A stretch of 64,000 nt of DNA from positions 1-64,000 of the forward strand of contig NZ_JBCMYF010000004.1 of NCBI RefSeq assembly GCF_050483325.1. Reading direction: 5' to 3'. The position numbers and the translations under genes were made by a program. Of this stretch, positions 8,911 to 17,526 are shown piece by piece; position 1 is the stretch's first letter; each line of letters starts with the position of its first letter. Below the pieces are notes generated by a model. It saw only the letters and a list, made by a program, of their open reading frames with translations. It did no database searches and was not told the DNA's origin. The DNA is from Bacillus_P idriensis_A. Lineage in GTDB: Bacteria; Bacillota; Bacilli; Bacillales; Bacillaceae.

Positions 8911-9309
8911 TTGAAAAACAATAAAATTCTATTATTTGATGGAGTATGCAATTTTTGCGACGGGACTGTACAATTTGTCTTAAAACATGATAAAAAAGCT
9001 GTTTTTAAGTTTGCCTCCCTTCAGTCTGATGCGGGACAGCAAATTCTTGCTGAAAATAGCCTCCCTTTGTCAGACTTTGACAGCTTCGTCTATGTCGATG
9101 GGGATAAGGTTTACTTCAAATCTACAGCGGCTTTGCACGTATTAAAGGAGCTCGGCGGTTTTTTCAGGATTGCCTTTCTATTAATAGTCATCCCCCGGAC
9201 AATCAGGGATTATGTCTATAGCATTCTTGCAAAAAACAGATATAAATGGTTTGGAAAGAAGGATGCCTGCACCCTTCCTTCTCCTGAAACAAGAGAAAGA
9301 TTTCTATAA
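8911..9309 (+). CDS. yuxK: DCC-family thiol-disulfide oxidoreductase (YuxK)
   Basis: A 132-aa DUF393 protein with the hallmark LFDGVCNFCDG containing CNFC at about residues 13-16. A hydrophobic segment follows near residue 90-105 (FRIAFLLIVIP). It starts at TTG with GAGGGTGAT upstream. It is 60 bases after pbpD with no terminator between them, so co-transcription is likely. The family is presumed to act in thiol redox; the substrate is unknown. Confidence 0.9.
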   Translation: MKNNKILLFDGVCNFCDGTVQFVLKHDKKAVFKFASLQSDAGQQILAENSLPLSDFDSFVYVDGDKVYFKSTAALHVLKELGGFFRIAFLLIVIPRTIRDYVYSILAKNRYKWFGKKDACTLPSPETRERFL

Positions 9310-9312
9310 GAA

Positions 9313-9338
9313 AAGCCCCCGGGATTAACCGAGGGGCT
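9313..9338. terminator. Terminator between yuxK and yufK
   Basis: The GC-rich arms AAGCCCC and GGGGCTT, with a further CGG/CCG pairing inside, lie between two convergent genes. Confidence 0.8.
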
Positions 9339-9342
9339 TCTT

Positions 9343-9900
9343 CTATACGGGCAAACTCGCCATCAAGCTGTTGTACAATCTCATGCATATATAAAGAATG
9401 CCGAACAAAAAAATAGACCAGAACAGCACATGAAATAAAACAAGTCCAACTAAAGAGAAAGACGTTAAGAAAAAGCTGAACTGATATACCGCAAAAACGA
9501 AATAACACAGAGTGGCGAGCAGAAAGACAGCGAAAATGCCAATCCCATATTGAACGAGCAGCAAAGAAAGTGCAGCTGCTATTAAATAGAACGCCGAGCC
9601 AAGTCTGATTTTCTTCAGGCTCTCACCATTCACATCCTTTGAAAAAAAGAGCAGAGATAGCTCTGTCACTGTATCTGCAATAAGTTTTAATGCTGAAAAA
9701 ATCATAAAATAAATAAGAGCAAAAACAATAAATAAAGCTAATTTGATGCCATTCTCCGAAAAAAACTCAAGCATTCCTCCGTAAATACCGAGCCTTTTAA
9801 GCACTTTTACTACCATCATGACTGTAGAGATGGAAAAAGAAGTGCTGAACAGCAAAATGGAAATCAGCGGAAAGTAGCTGGTGAAATAAGTATTTTTCAT
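9343..9900 (-). CDS. yufK: YufK-like integral membrane protein
   Basis: A 185-aa protein made almost entirely of hydrophobic helices (about five membrane segments), with no catalytic motif seen. Length and position, between yuxK and the mrp operon, match B. subtilis YufK, whose role is unknown. The ATG at 9900 follows GGAG by nine bases. Confidence 0.8.
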   Translation of the reverse strand: MKNTYFTSYFPLISILLFSTSFSISTVMMVVKVLKRLGIYGGMLEFFSENGIKLALFIVFALIYFMIFSALKLIADTVTELSLLFFSKDVNGESLKKIRLGSAFYLIAAALSLLLVQYGIGIFAVFLLATLCYFVFAVYQFSFFLTSFSLVGLVLFHVLFWSIFLFGILYICMRLYNSLMASLPV

Positions 9901-9982
9901 TCCATGAATCTCCTAATCTGACAGAATACTCATTCATTATGCCTCACAGCAATAAGGGTTACAAGAATTTTTTTCCACATAT

Positions 9983-10016
9983 AAAACAGAACGTCTAAAG
10001 GCTGACGTTCTGTTTT
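9983..10016 (-). terminator. Terminator after the small secreted gene
   Basis: Perfect arms AAAACAGAACGTC and GACGTTCTGTTTT around an eight-base loop overlap the stop codon of the upstream minus-strand gene. Confidence 0.85.
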
Positions 10017-10248
10017 ACTTATTCACATTCACAATCCGAATATATTCTCTCGGCTTAAATTTCTCAAGCATCCTTTTTTCCTCATTAGACAAATAAAACG
10101 GCTCTTCTCTTTCTGGGATTTCCGCCTTGCTTTCACTCAGGGAATCAGGATCAATGTATGTTCGTTTTGTGTTTTCATTTGCAGCCCATGCACTGCTGAA
10201 CATGGCTGTAAAAATGAATGTTGCGGTGATGATCTTCTTTTTATTCAT
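10015..10248 (-). CDS. Small secreted protein of unknown function
   Basis: A 77-aa protein with a clear Sec signal peptide (MNKKKI then a hydrophobic core, likely cut after SSAWA, about residue 22). The mature part is highly charged, with EREEPF and EEKRMLEKFKPREY. ATG 10248 follows GAGGTGATCC at a normal distance, which rules out the longer frame. It has its own terminator and is divergent from mrpA. No family recognised. Confidence 0.75.
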   Translation of the reverse strand: MNKKKIITATFIFTAMFSSAWAANENTKRTYIDPDSLSESKAEIPEREEPFYLSNEEKRMLEKFKPREYIRIVNVNK

Positions 10249-10436
10249 ATGGATCACCTCATCACTAGCATGCTCATTCAAAAAAGGGAATATACAGGCA
10301 AGAAGTGAAAAAAATCGTTATTTTTTGGCTGATTTTTGTTTCTTTCTTCTTATTTAATAGAACAGATAAAGGTGGTCAATAATAGATGTGTAAGGAATGC
10401 ACGAACGAAATTTTTACGTTATAATCAATTTAGGGT

Positions 10437-10463
10437 CTTATGACCGTGAAATTTCATCATAAG
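10437..10463 (+). promoter_or_regulatory. Leader hairpin next to the mrpA ribosome site
   Basis: CTTATGA (10437-10443) pairs with TCATAAG (10457-10463). The 3' arm runs into the AAGGAGG of mrpA and could partly mask it. A TATAAT at about 10419-10424 is a possible -10 element. The regulatory role is inferred. Confidence 0.35.
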
Positions 10464-10474
10464 GAGGATCAAAA

Positions 10475-12865
10475 ATGACGTTATTACATGCGGCTATCAT
10501 CTCACCATTTCTTCTGGCCATTCTGATACCTTTCCTTTATAAATATTTCAGAAGCATACATACTGGTTGGTTTGTACTCATTTTGCCCATTGTTTTGTTC
10601 GTTTATTTTCTTGGATTTATCGGCGAAACCGTTCAATCAACTGTAAATTGGATTCCATCACTTGGCATTAATTTTACAGCCTATGTGGACGGGCTTGGGC
10701 TGCTGTTTGCTTTGCTGATTACAGGTATCGGATCGCTCGTCGTATTGTATTCCATTTATTATCTTTCAAAAGAAAAAGAAAAATTAAATCACTTTTATGT
10801 TTATCTGCTGATGTTTATGGGAGCTATGCTTGGCGTTGTTCTTTCGGATAATGTCATTGTTCTCTACACATTCTGGGAATTTACCAGCCTTTCATCTTTC
10901 TTATTGATCGGCTACTGGTACCACAGAGAAAAATCAAGGTACGGTGCATTAAAGTCGATGATGATTACCGTGTTTGGCGGACTTTCAATGCTCGGGGGTT
11001 TTGTCCTGCTCTATTTGATGACAGGAACATTCAGCATCCGCGAAATGATTGAGGCAGTTCCTGGCATTATGAACGATCAGCTGTTTATTCCGGCTCTTGT
11101 TCTTGTTCTCCTTGGGGCGTTTACAAAATCAGCCCAATTTCCGTTTTACATCTGGCTTCCGGATGCGATGGAAGCTCCAACGCCAGTCAGTGCGTACTTG
11201 CACTCAGCAACAATGGTCAAAGCGGGAATTTATCTTGTTGCAAGGTTCAGTCCTGTTTTTGCCATGACGGCTGAATGGTTTTGGCTTGTCAGCATTTTCG
11301 GTCTCATTACATTGTTCTGGGGATCATTAAATGCTGTAAAGCAGACTGATTTAAAAGCGATTCTCGCTTTCTCAACGGTGAGTCAGCTTGGGTTAATCAT
11401 GTCATTGCTCGGAGTCGGGGCAGCCGCTCTTCATTACGATTCACTTGATGATAATTTTTATACCATTGCAACTGTTGCGGCTATTTTTCATTTAATCAAT
11501 CATGCCACGTTTAAAGGCAGTCTTTTCATGGTAGCCGGAATCGTTGATCATGAAACCGGCACACGCGATATCCGCAAGCTCGGCGGTTTGATGAGCTTTA
11601 TGCCAATAACGTTCACAATCGCTGTTATTGGCGCTTTCTCTATGGCCGGCCTGCCGCCTTTCAATGGATTTTTAAGTAAAGAAATGTTTTTTACCGGTAT
11701 GATCAACGTAACAAAAATGGATATTTTCAGCATGGAAACATGGGGCTTATTATTCCCTGTTCTCGCCTGGATCGCCAGTATTTTTACGTTCCTATACAGT
11801 ATGGTCCTTGTATTTAAACCTTTTACAGGTCCTGTTCAATTGGAGAAGCTTGAAAAGAAGCCGCATGAAGCACCGCTTGGCATGCTGATTTCTCCTATTA
11901 TTCTAGGTTCACTTGTTGTGATTTTCGGATTTTTCCCGAATCTGCTGTCTTACACATTAATTGAGCCTGCCGTAGAATCGATCATGCCTTCGCTGCTTTC
12001 TGAAGGCGAAAAATTCGAAGTCCATATTACCTTCTGGCATGGATTCACACCTGAATTAATGATGACAATCGGGGTTATTGCCCTTGGAATCATTGGATAT
12101 CTGACTCTTGGAAAATGGAGAAAGATGTACGATTTGTTCCCGAAAAAACTTGCTCTTAATAAATTCTATGATGCTTCGTTAAGCGGGATGGAACGTTATT
12201 CAAATACGTTTACCCGTTTTTACATGACAGGGTTTATAAGAGATTACTTGGCCTATATTTTTGTTTTCCTGATTTTGATTACAGGAGGAACAATGGCTAT
12301 TAAAGGCGGATTCTCATTCAGTCTGGATGGCACCGCGGAAATTGGCATTTATGAAGCCGTCCTTGCTTTTGCCATGATCGTCGGAACGGTCACGATTTTA
12401 TTTTCCAAATCCAGATTGACAGCGATTATTGCACTAGGATCAGTGGGCTACAGTTTAGCTTTATTCTTTGTCCTGTTCCGCGCACCGGACCTTGCTCTTA
12501 CCCAGCTTGTGATTGAAACAGTATCGGTTGCACTGTTTTTGCTCTGCTTCTACTTCCTTCCTTCTTTTAAGAAAAGAGAAAAGAAGCTCAGCTTCCGATT
12601 AGTCAATTTCTTTATTTCACTGGGAGTGGGACTTATTGTTACATTGGCTGCTATTTCCGCCAACAGCAATCGCGTCAGCGAAACGATTTCGTCTTTCTTT
12701 ATTGAAAAAAGTTATACAGAAGCCGGCGGGAAAAATATGGTCAACGTGATCTTAGTAGATTTCCGCGGTTTTGATACTTTATTTGAGATTACCGTTCTTG
12801 GCATTGCTGCGCTTGGCATCTATGCAATGGTCAAGCTGCGGATGGCAAAGGGGGAAGAAGGATGA
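10475..12865 (+). CDS. mrpA: Na+/H+ antiporter subunit MrpA
   Basis: A 796-aa polytopic subunit, related to NuoL of complex I, fused at its C-terminus to an MbhD/MbhE-like region. Features include LSDNVIVLYTFWEFTSLSSFLLIGYW, seen as the conserved Glu in FWEFTS, PFYIWLPDAMEAPTPVSA and GLPPFNGFLSKE. It forms the proton/sodium path of the seven-subunit Mrp complex used for alkali and Na+ resistance. The start has a strong AAGGAGG. Length agrees with B. subtilis MrpA (about 801). It is the first gene of the operon and overlaps mrpB by four bases. Confidence 0.96.
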   Translation: MTLLHAAIISPFLLAILIPFLYKYFRSIHTGWFVLILPIVLFVYFLGFIGETVQSTVNWIPSLGINFTAYVDGLGLLFALLITGIGSLVVLYSIYYLSKEKEKLNHFYVYLLMFMGAMLGVVLSDNVIVLYTFWEFTSLSSFLLIGYWYHREKSRYGALKSMMITVFGGLSMLGGFVLLYLMTGTFSIREMIEAVPGIMNDQLFIPALVLVLLGAFTKSAQFPFYIWLPDAMEAPTPVSAYLHSATMVKAGIYLVARFSPVFAMTAEWFWLVSIFGLITLFWGSLNAVKQTDLKAILAFSTVSQLGLIMSLLGVGAAALHYDSLDDNFYTIATVAAIFHLINHATFKGSLFMVAGIVDHETGTRDIRKLGGLMSFMPITFTIAVIGAFSMAGLPPFNGFLSKEMFFTGMINVTKMDIFSMETWGLLFPVLAWIASIFTFLYSMVLVFKPFTGPVQLEKLEKKPHEAPLGMLISPIILGSLVVIFGFFPNLLSYTLIEPAVESIMPSLLSEGEKFEVHITFWHGFTPELMMTIGVIALGIIGYLTLGKWRKMYDLFPKKLALNKFYDASLSGMERYSNTFTRFYMTGFIRDYLAYIFVFLILITGGTMAIKGGFSFSLDGTAEIGIYEAVLAFAMIVGTVTILFSKSRLTAIIALGSVGYSLALFFVLFRAPDLALTQLVIETVSVALFLLCFYFLPSFKKREKKLSFRLVNFFISLGVGLIVTLAAISANSNRVSETISSFFIEKSYTEAGGKNMVNVILVDFRGFDTLFEITVLGIAALGIYAMVKLRMAKGEEG

Positions 12866-13299
12866 AAAAAACGCACATTAAAACAAACGACGTAATCCTG
12901 CAGACGATTACGAAAGTTGTGTTCTTCATCATCATCATTTTCTCGATTTATCTCTTTTTTGCCGGACACTACACACCTGGCGGGGGATTTGTCGGAGGAT
13001 TAATGACTTCCTCTGCCATTGTACTGCTTCTGCTCGCTTATGATGTAAATACAGTCATCACGATTTTGCCTGTCAATTACATTAATCTGGCTGCAGCAGG
13101 ACTGCTGATTGCCGTTTTAACAGGTGTCGGGTCTTTCTTTTTCGGTGTTCCGTTTTTATCCCACACATTCGGTCATGTTAATCTGCCGATTCTGGGGGAT
13201 ACGGAGCTTGCAACGGCAGTCTTGTTCGATCTCGGGGTTTATCTTGTTGTAATCGGTGTAACCCTGACCATTATTCAGACGATTGGGGAGACAGAATAA
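12862..13299 (+). CDS. mrpB: Na+/H+ antiporter subunit MrpB
   Basis: A 145-aa membrane subunit with four hydrophobic segments and the family signature GHYTPGGGFVGGL near residue 35. Start overlaps the end of mrpA (ATGA) and the stop abuts mrpC, so translation is probably coupled. Confidence 0.95.
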   Translation: MKKTHIKTNDVILQTITKVVFFIIIIFSIYLFFAGHYTPGGGFVGGLMTSSAIVLLLLAYDVNTVITILPVNYINLAAAGLLIAVLTGVGSFFFGVPFLSHTFGHVNLPILGDTELATAVLFDLGVYLVVIGVTLTIIQTIGETE

Positions 13300-13640
13300 T
13301 GGAAATTTTAATGGCAATCGTTGTTGGTATATTGTTTATGGCTGCAACTTATTTAATGCTATCTAAAAGCTTGCTTCGCATTATTATCGGTACAGGTTTG
13401 CTGAGCCATGGCGCCCATTTGTTAATCCTTACAATGGGCGGATTGAAAAAAGGCGCAGCCCCGCTTCTAGGCGAAGAAGCTTCATCATATGTCGATCCTC
13501 TGCCACAGGCTTTGATTTTAACGGCAATTGTTATCAGCTTTGGTGTTACATCCTTCTTGCTTGTGTTAGCTTACAGAGCGTATCAGGAACTTGGAAGTGA
13601 TGATATGGATCAGTTAAGGGGAAATGATCATAATGAATAA
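13299..13640 (+). CDS. mrpC: Na+/H+ antiporter subunit MrpC
   Basis: A 113-aa NuoK-like subunit with three membrane segments; GLLSHGAHLLIL and DPLPQALILTAIVI are the conserved blocks. Start shares a base with the mrpB stop (TAATG), and its 3' end overlaps mrpD. Confidence 0.95.
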   Translation: MEILMAIVVGILFMAATYLMLSKSLLRIIIGTGLLSHGAHLLILTMGGLKKGAAPLLGEEASSYVDPLPQALILTAIVISFGVTSFLLVLAYRAYQELGSDDMDQLRGNDHNE

Positions 13641-15114
13641 TATCGTGATGCTGCCTCTCATTGTTCCATTATTGGCAGGTATTCTTTTAATTTTTTTCAA
13701 TAAATATATAACGCTTCAAAAGTGGATGAGCGTCATTGCCTCTTTTGCTGCAGTAATCATATCTTTTCTGCTCGTTCAGGATGTCAGAGCAAATGGTATC
13801 CTCACGGTGGAAATTGGAAGCTGGGCGCCTCCATACGGAATTGTCTTCGTTGCAGATATGTTTTCCAGTCTGCTCGTCCTGACGACCAGTATCATTGGAC
13901 TGACTTCTATTTTGTTTGCTTTCCGTTCAATCGGGGCTGAACGGGAGCGTTTTTACTTTTATCCTGCCGTTCAGTTCCTGATTGTCGGCGTAACAGGCGC
14001 ATTTTTAACAGGCGATATTTTTAACCTGTTTGTCTTTTTTGAAGTGATGCTGATGAGCTCGTATGTGCTGATTGTTCTTGGCGGAACAAAGCCGCAGCTG
14101 CGGGAATCTATTAAATATATTATCGTGAATATTTTATCTTCAGCTTTATTTGTCATAACCGTTGCCTACTTATATGCCGTGACTGGAACCTTGAATATGG
14201 CAGATTTGAGCCAGAAGATCAGTGAAAGCGGCCAAACAGGCTTTTTGACAGTTATCGCGATTTTATTTTTAGTCGTTTTCGGCATGAAGGGCGCTATTTT
14301 TCCGCTTTACTTCTGGATGCCGGGTTCTTATCAGGCCCCGCCGGCTGTTGTAACAGCTTTATTCGGAGCTTTATTGACAAAGGTTGGCGTGTACTCCATT
14401 ACACGGGTGTATACGCTGATCTTCATTCATGATACGGGTTATACACATCAGCTTTTAGCATGGCTCTCTGTTCTGACTATTCTGTTTGGAGTAATTGGGG
14501 CAGTTGCCTATTGGGATGTAGAGAAAATTGTGATCTATAATATTATCGTCGCAGTCGGCGTCATATTATTTGGAGTTGCAGTCTTTAATTCTCCAGGCAT
14601 TGAAGGAGCTATTTACTACTTAATTCATGACATGATCATAAAAGGTGCCCTCTTTATGCTTGCCGGTGCCATGATTGTGATTACCGGAACAAGCGACCTG
14701 CGGAAAATGGGCGGGCTGCTGAAAAATCATCCTCTGCTTGCATGGATGTTCTTTATCGCCGCCATTGCTCTTGCCGGAATTCCTCCTTTAAGCGGCTTTG
14801 TCGGAAAACTTAAGATTATTCAGGGCGGATTTGAAGCCGGGGAATATGTTTTTGCTATCTTTGTCCTGCTGTCAAGCTTGCTTGTTCTATACTCCATCAT
14901 GAAAATTTTCATCCATGGTTTCTGGGGTGAAGTCAAGCTTGAGAAAGAACAGGAAAAAGGCAGAACAAAAGGTCTTCTCTTTCCAATTGCAGTCCTGATT
15001 GTTCTGTCGATTGCTTTTGGGGTTGGAACGGAAGCAGCTGCACCGTATATCACTCAAGCTGCTGAAACGCTGCTTGATCCCTCAATCTATATTCAAGCCG
15101 TGCTGAAGGAGTAG
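13633..15114 (+). CDS. mrpD: Na+/H+ antiporter subunit MrpD
   Basis: A 493-aa NuoM/N-like antiporter subunit. It has the conserved FEVMLMSSYVLIVLGG (Glu at about 140), FWMPGSYQAPPAVVTALFGALLTKVG shown here only in part as WMPGSYQAPP, and GIPPLSGFVGKL. ATG 13633 is chosen over 13624 because AAGGGGA lies ten bases upstream of it and only two bases from the earlier ATG; this also gives the family length. It overlaps the end of mrpC by eight bases. Confidence 0.95.
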   Translation: MNNIVMLPLIVPLLAGILLIFFNKYITLQKWMSVIASFAAVIISFLLVQDVRANGILTVEIGSWAPPYGIVFVADMFSSLLVLTTSIIGLTSILFAFRSIGAERERFYFYPAVQFLIVGVTGAFLTGDIFNLFVFFEVMLMSSYVLIVLGGTKPQLRESIKYIIVNILSSALFVITVAYLYAVTGTLNMADLSQKISESGQTGFLTVIAILFLVVFGMKGAIFPLYFWMPGSYQAPPAVVTALFGALLTKVGVYSITRVYTLIFIHDTGYTHQLLAWLSVLTILFGVIGAVAYWDVEKIVIYNIIVAVGVILFGVAVFNSPGIEGAIYYLIHDMIIKGALFMLAGAMIVITGTSDLRKMGGLLKNHPLLAWMFFIAAIALAGIPPLSGFVGKLKIIQGGFEAGEYVFAIFVLLSSLLVLYSIMKIFIHGFWGEVKLEKEQEKGRTKGLLFPIAVLIVLSIAFGVGTEAAAPYITQAAETLLDPSIYIQAVLKE

Positions 15115-15119
15115 ATGAT

Positions 15120-15596
15120 ATGGCCTTTCAAATATTACTTAATTTCTCTATTGCATTTACATGGATGTTTCTAAAGGGAGAATACTCCGTCCAGGATTTT
15201 TTTAACGGCTACTTTTTCGGATTGCTGATGATCTTTGCGCTTCGCCGTTTTTTCAATCACCGGTTCTATTTATGGAATGTTTTTGCCGTTTTAAAACTCT
15301 TATATATCTTTAATCGCGAGCTGATTATGTCAAATTTGGCCGTTTTAAAGGTCGTACTTGCGCCAAAAATGACAGCTCGTCCCGGAATCTTCAAGCTTGA
15401 AACAGAGCTGAAAAAAGATTGGGAAATTACGATTCTTGCAAATCTGATCACCCTTACACCCGGGACACTTGTTGTCGAGATATCTGATGATAACCGTTAC
15501 TTGTATATTCATGCGATGGACTTAGCTGACGCTGAAGAAGCCAGAAAAGATATAAAAAACACGTTTGAAAAAGCCATTCAGGAGGTGAGCCGCTAA
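15120..15596 (+). CDS. mrpE: Na+/H+ antiporter subunit MrpE
   Basis: A 158-aa subunit with two N-terminal membrane segments and a cytoplasmic domain containing TLTPGTLVVEIS and IHAMDL, the typical MrpE pattern. It starts five bases after mrpD, and its stop shares a base with the mrpF start. Confidence 0.95.
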   Translation: MAFQILLNFSIAFTWMFLKGEYSVQDFFNGYFFGLLMIFALRRFFNHRFYLWNVFAVLKLLYIFNRELIMSNLAVLKVVLAPKMTARPGIFKLETELKKDWEITILANLITLTPGTLVVEISDDNRYLYIHAMDLADAEEARKDIKNTFEKAIQEVSR

Positions 15597-15880
15597 TGTT
15601 TGATTTAGTATTAAAAATCTCCCTTCTCATCATCGCCATTTCAACGGTTTTATACTTGTACAGGCTGATCAAGGGACCTTCAATTCCTGACCGGGTCATT
15701 GCGCTTGATGCCATCGGAATAAACCTGATCGGTATTACGGCCATCATTTCAGTTATGCTGCGCACCAATGCTTTTCTCGAAGTCATTCTGCTGCTTGGAA
15801 TCCTGACATTCATTGGAACAGTTGCCTTTGCAAAGTTCCTTGAGAAGGGAGAGATTATTGAAAATGATCGTAATCGCTAA
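15596..15880 (+). CDS. mrpF: Na+/H+ antiporter subunit MrpF
   Basis: A 94-aa three-helix subunit with RLIKGPSIPDRVIALDAIG after the first helix, the conserved MrpF block. It overlaps the start of mrpG by 17 bases. Confidence 0.95.
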   Translation: MFDLVLKISLLIIAISTVLYLYRLIKGPSIPDRVIALDAIGINLIGITAIISVMLRTNAFLEVILLLGILTFIGTVAFAKFLEKGEIIENDRNR

Positions 15881-16223
15881 TATCATTATCGGGTATTTCA
15901 TCCTGCAGGGTGCTATTCTGAGCCTTATAGCAGCCTATGGGGTTGTCCGGCTTCCTGATGCCTATACGCGCAATCATGCCGCATCTAAAAGCGCAACGCT
16001 TGGCGTCATCAGCATACTGCTTGGTGTATTCTTCTATTTCTGGCTGATTGAAGGCCATTTAAACGCACGAATTATCCTGGGTATAGTGTTTGTCTTTATG
16101 ACAGCACCGGTTGCCGGACACCTCATTATGAGGGCTGCATACAACACGAAAGTGCCGCTATGGGAAAAAAGCGTTCAGGATGAATTAAAATCAGATCGAA
16201 AAAAAGAAGGTGTAAAAGGATGA
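15864..16223 (+). CDS. mrpG: Na+/H+ antiporter subunit MrpG
   Basis: A 119-aa three-helix subunit with YGVVRLPDAYTRNHAASKSATLG, cited here by its core RLPDAYTRNHAASK, and a basic C-terminal tail. ATG 15864 lies ten bases after AAGGGAGAG; TTG 15858 is an alternative. It is the last gene of the operon, and its stop lies in the terminator stem. Confidence 0.95.
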   Translation: MIVIANIIIGYFILQGAILSLIAAYGVVRLPDAYTRNHAASKSATLGVISILLGVFFYFWLIEGHLNARIILGIVFVFMTAPVAGHLIMRAAYNTKVPLWEKSVQDELKSDRKKEGVKG

Positions 16224-16245
16224 GAACTGTCTCATCCTTTTTTTT
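16214..16245 (+). terminator. Terminator of the mrp operon
   Basis: Perfect 12-base arms AAAAGGATGAGA and TCTCATCCTTTT with a four-base loop and a T-run include the mrpG stop codon. The next gene starts only 17 bases later. Confidence 0.9.
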
Positions 16246-16261
16246 AAAGAGGAGAGATAAA

Positions 16262-16918
16262 ATGAGCTATGCAATTAAGCTTAGAGACGTTTTTTCACAG
16301 AATGCAGATCAGGAAAAAGCGATTGCGATGGAGAAGTATATGCGCGATCAATTCCGCTTTTTCGGCATAAAATCACCTGAAAGAAAAGAAATAACCAAAC
16401 AATTTCTTAAACAGCACGGCAGGCCAGATCATTTGAGCGACACTGTTTTGGAGCTTTGGACGTTTGAAGAGAGAGAACTTTTATATGCGGCAATTGATCT
16501 TCTTCTGCTTGAAAAAAAGAAACTTAAGCCATCAGATATAGAATGGATAAAGCATCTGATTATAACTGACTCCTGGTGGGATACAGTCGATCTGATTGCC
16601 TCAAACGTCATCGGCCAGCTCGTCATGAAGCATCCCGAATTGCGGGCAGCGTATATTGACAAGTGGGCTGATTCGGACAATCTCTGGCTGCAAAGAACGG
16701 CCATCCTGCATCAACTAAAATATAAGCAAAAAACAGACGAATCATGGCTCTACCCTCTCATCATAAAGCACTCATCATCCAAAGAATTCTTCATTCAAAA
16801 AGCTATCGGCTGGGCATTGCGGGAATACTCAAAATCAAACCGGGAATCCGTCCGGGCGTTTATTGAGAGCACAGAGCTATCTACATTAAGCAGGCGCGAG
16901 GGAAGCAAGTATCTATAA
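16262..16918 (+). CDS. AlkD-like HEAT-repeat DNA glycosylase
   Basis: A 218-aa all-helical protein of the AlkC/AlkD family, which removes alkylated bases such as 3- and 7-methylpurines without base flipping. The DSWWDTVD block holds Trp105, Trp106, Asp107 and Asp110, matching the AlkD catalytic Trp/Asp site. WLQRTAILHQ and FIQKAIGWALREYSK (Trp184) follow. ATG 16262 with GGAGAG upstream is the true start; the frame extending back to 16220 runs through the mrp terminator. Activity is inferred from the family. Confidence 0.87.
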   Translation: MSYAIKLRDVFSQNADQEKAIAMEKYMRDQFRFFGIKSPERKEITKQFLKQHGRPDHLSDTVLELWTFEERELLYAAIDLLLLEKKKLKPSDIEWIKHLIITDSWWDTVDLIASNVIGQLVMKHPELRAAYIDKWADSDNLWLQRTAILHQLKYKQKTDESWLYPLIIKHSSSKEFFIQKAIGWALREYSKSNRESVRAFIESTELSTLSRREGSKYL

Positions 16919-16957
16919 TGATCTAATTCATTTTAAAAATTCGGGATTTTAGGAGTG

Positions 16958-17430
16958 TTGATTCCACCAAACTGCTTTTTTCCTTTGGAGTTGGAATCAT
17001 AGCATGCTTTTGATTCTACCAAACAGCTCTTTTCCTTTGGAGTTGAATCATAGCATGCTTTTGATTCTACTAAACAGCTCTTTTCCTTTGGAGTTGGAAT
17101 CATAGCATGCTTTTGATTCCACCAAACAGCTCTTTTCCTTTGGAGTTGGAATCATAGCATGCTTTTGATTCCACCAAACAGCTTTTTTCCTTTGGAGTTG
17201 GAATCATACCGGGCTTTTGATTCCACCAAACTGCTTTTTTCCTTTTGAGCTGGAATCACAGCTTGCCTTTGATTCCACAAAACTGCTTTTTTTCTTTGGA
17301 GTTGGAATCATAGCATGCTTTTGATTCCACCAAACTGCTTTTTTCCTTTGGAGCTGGAATCACAGCTTGCCTTTGATTCAACCAAACTGCTTTTTTCCTT
17401 CAGGTTTGGAATCATAGCGTGAAGATGTTG
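16958..17430. repeat. Tandem array of about nine 52-bp dyad repeats (array 1)
   Basis: Units begin with TTGATTCCAC or TTGATTCTAC at 16958, 17010, 17061, 17113, 17165, 17217, 17269, 17321 and 17373. Spacing is 52 bases, except one of 51 caused by a missing G. A last broken unit begins at 17428. Each unit has GATTCCA at positions 3-9 and TGGAATC at 35-41, so neighbouring units can pair either within a unit or across the unit junction. The array fills the space between two convergent genes and contains no open frame of note. The same family recurs at 28942-29375. No cas genes are present, and the units lack the unique spacers of a CRISPR. Confidence 0.9.
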
Positions 17431-17479
17431 ATTCTCCTCAAAATATACTCAAATTTCCACAATCAGTAAAATAACAACT

Positions 17480-17519
17480 AAAAAGGGTGTTTGATTCAAA
17501 GTAATCAAACACCCTTTTT
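17480..17519. terminator. Long bidirectional hairpin terminator
   Basis: Perfect 17-base arms (AAAAAGGGTGTTTGATT and its complement) enclose a six-base loop. It is positioned to end the minus-strand acetyltransferase and anything reading through the repeat array. Confidence 0.85.
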
Positions 17520-17526
17520 ATTCCAA

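Noticed and set aside
16220..16261. N-terminal extension of the AlkD-like gene
   Set aside because: The extra codons are the mrp terminator hairpin and its T-run. The ribosome site at GGAGAG supports 16262.
16958..17430. CRISPR array
   Set aside because: The whole 52-base unit repeats, with no unique spacers between conserved repeats, and no cas genes are present. The same holds for 28942-29375.
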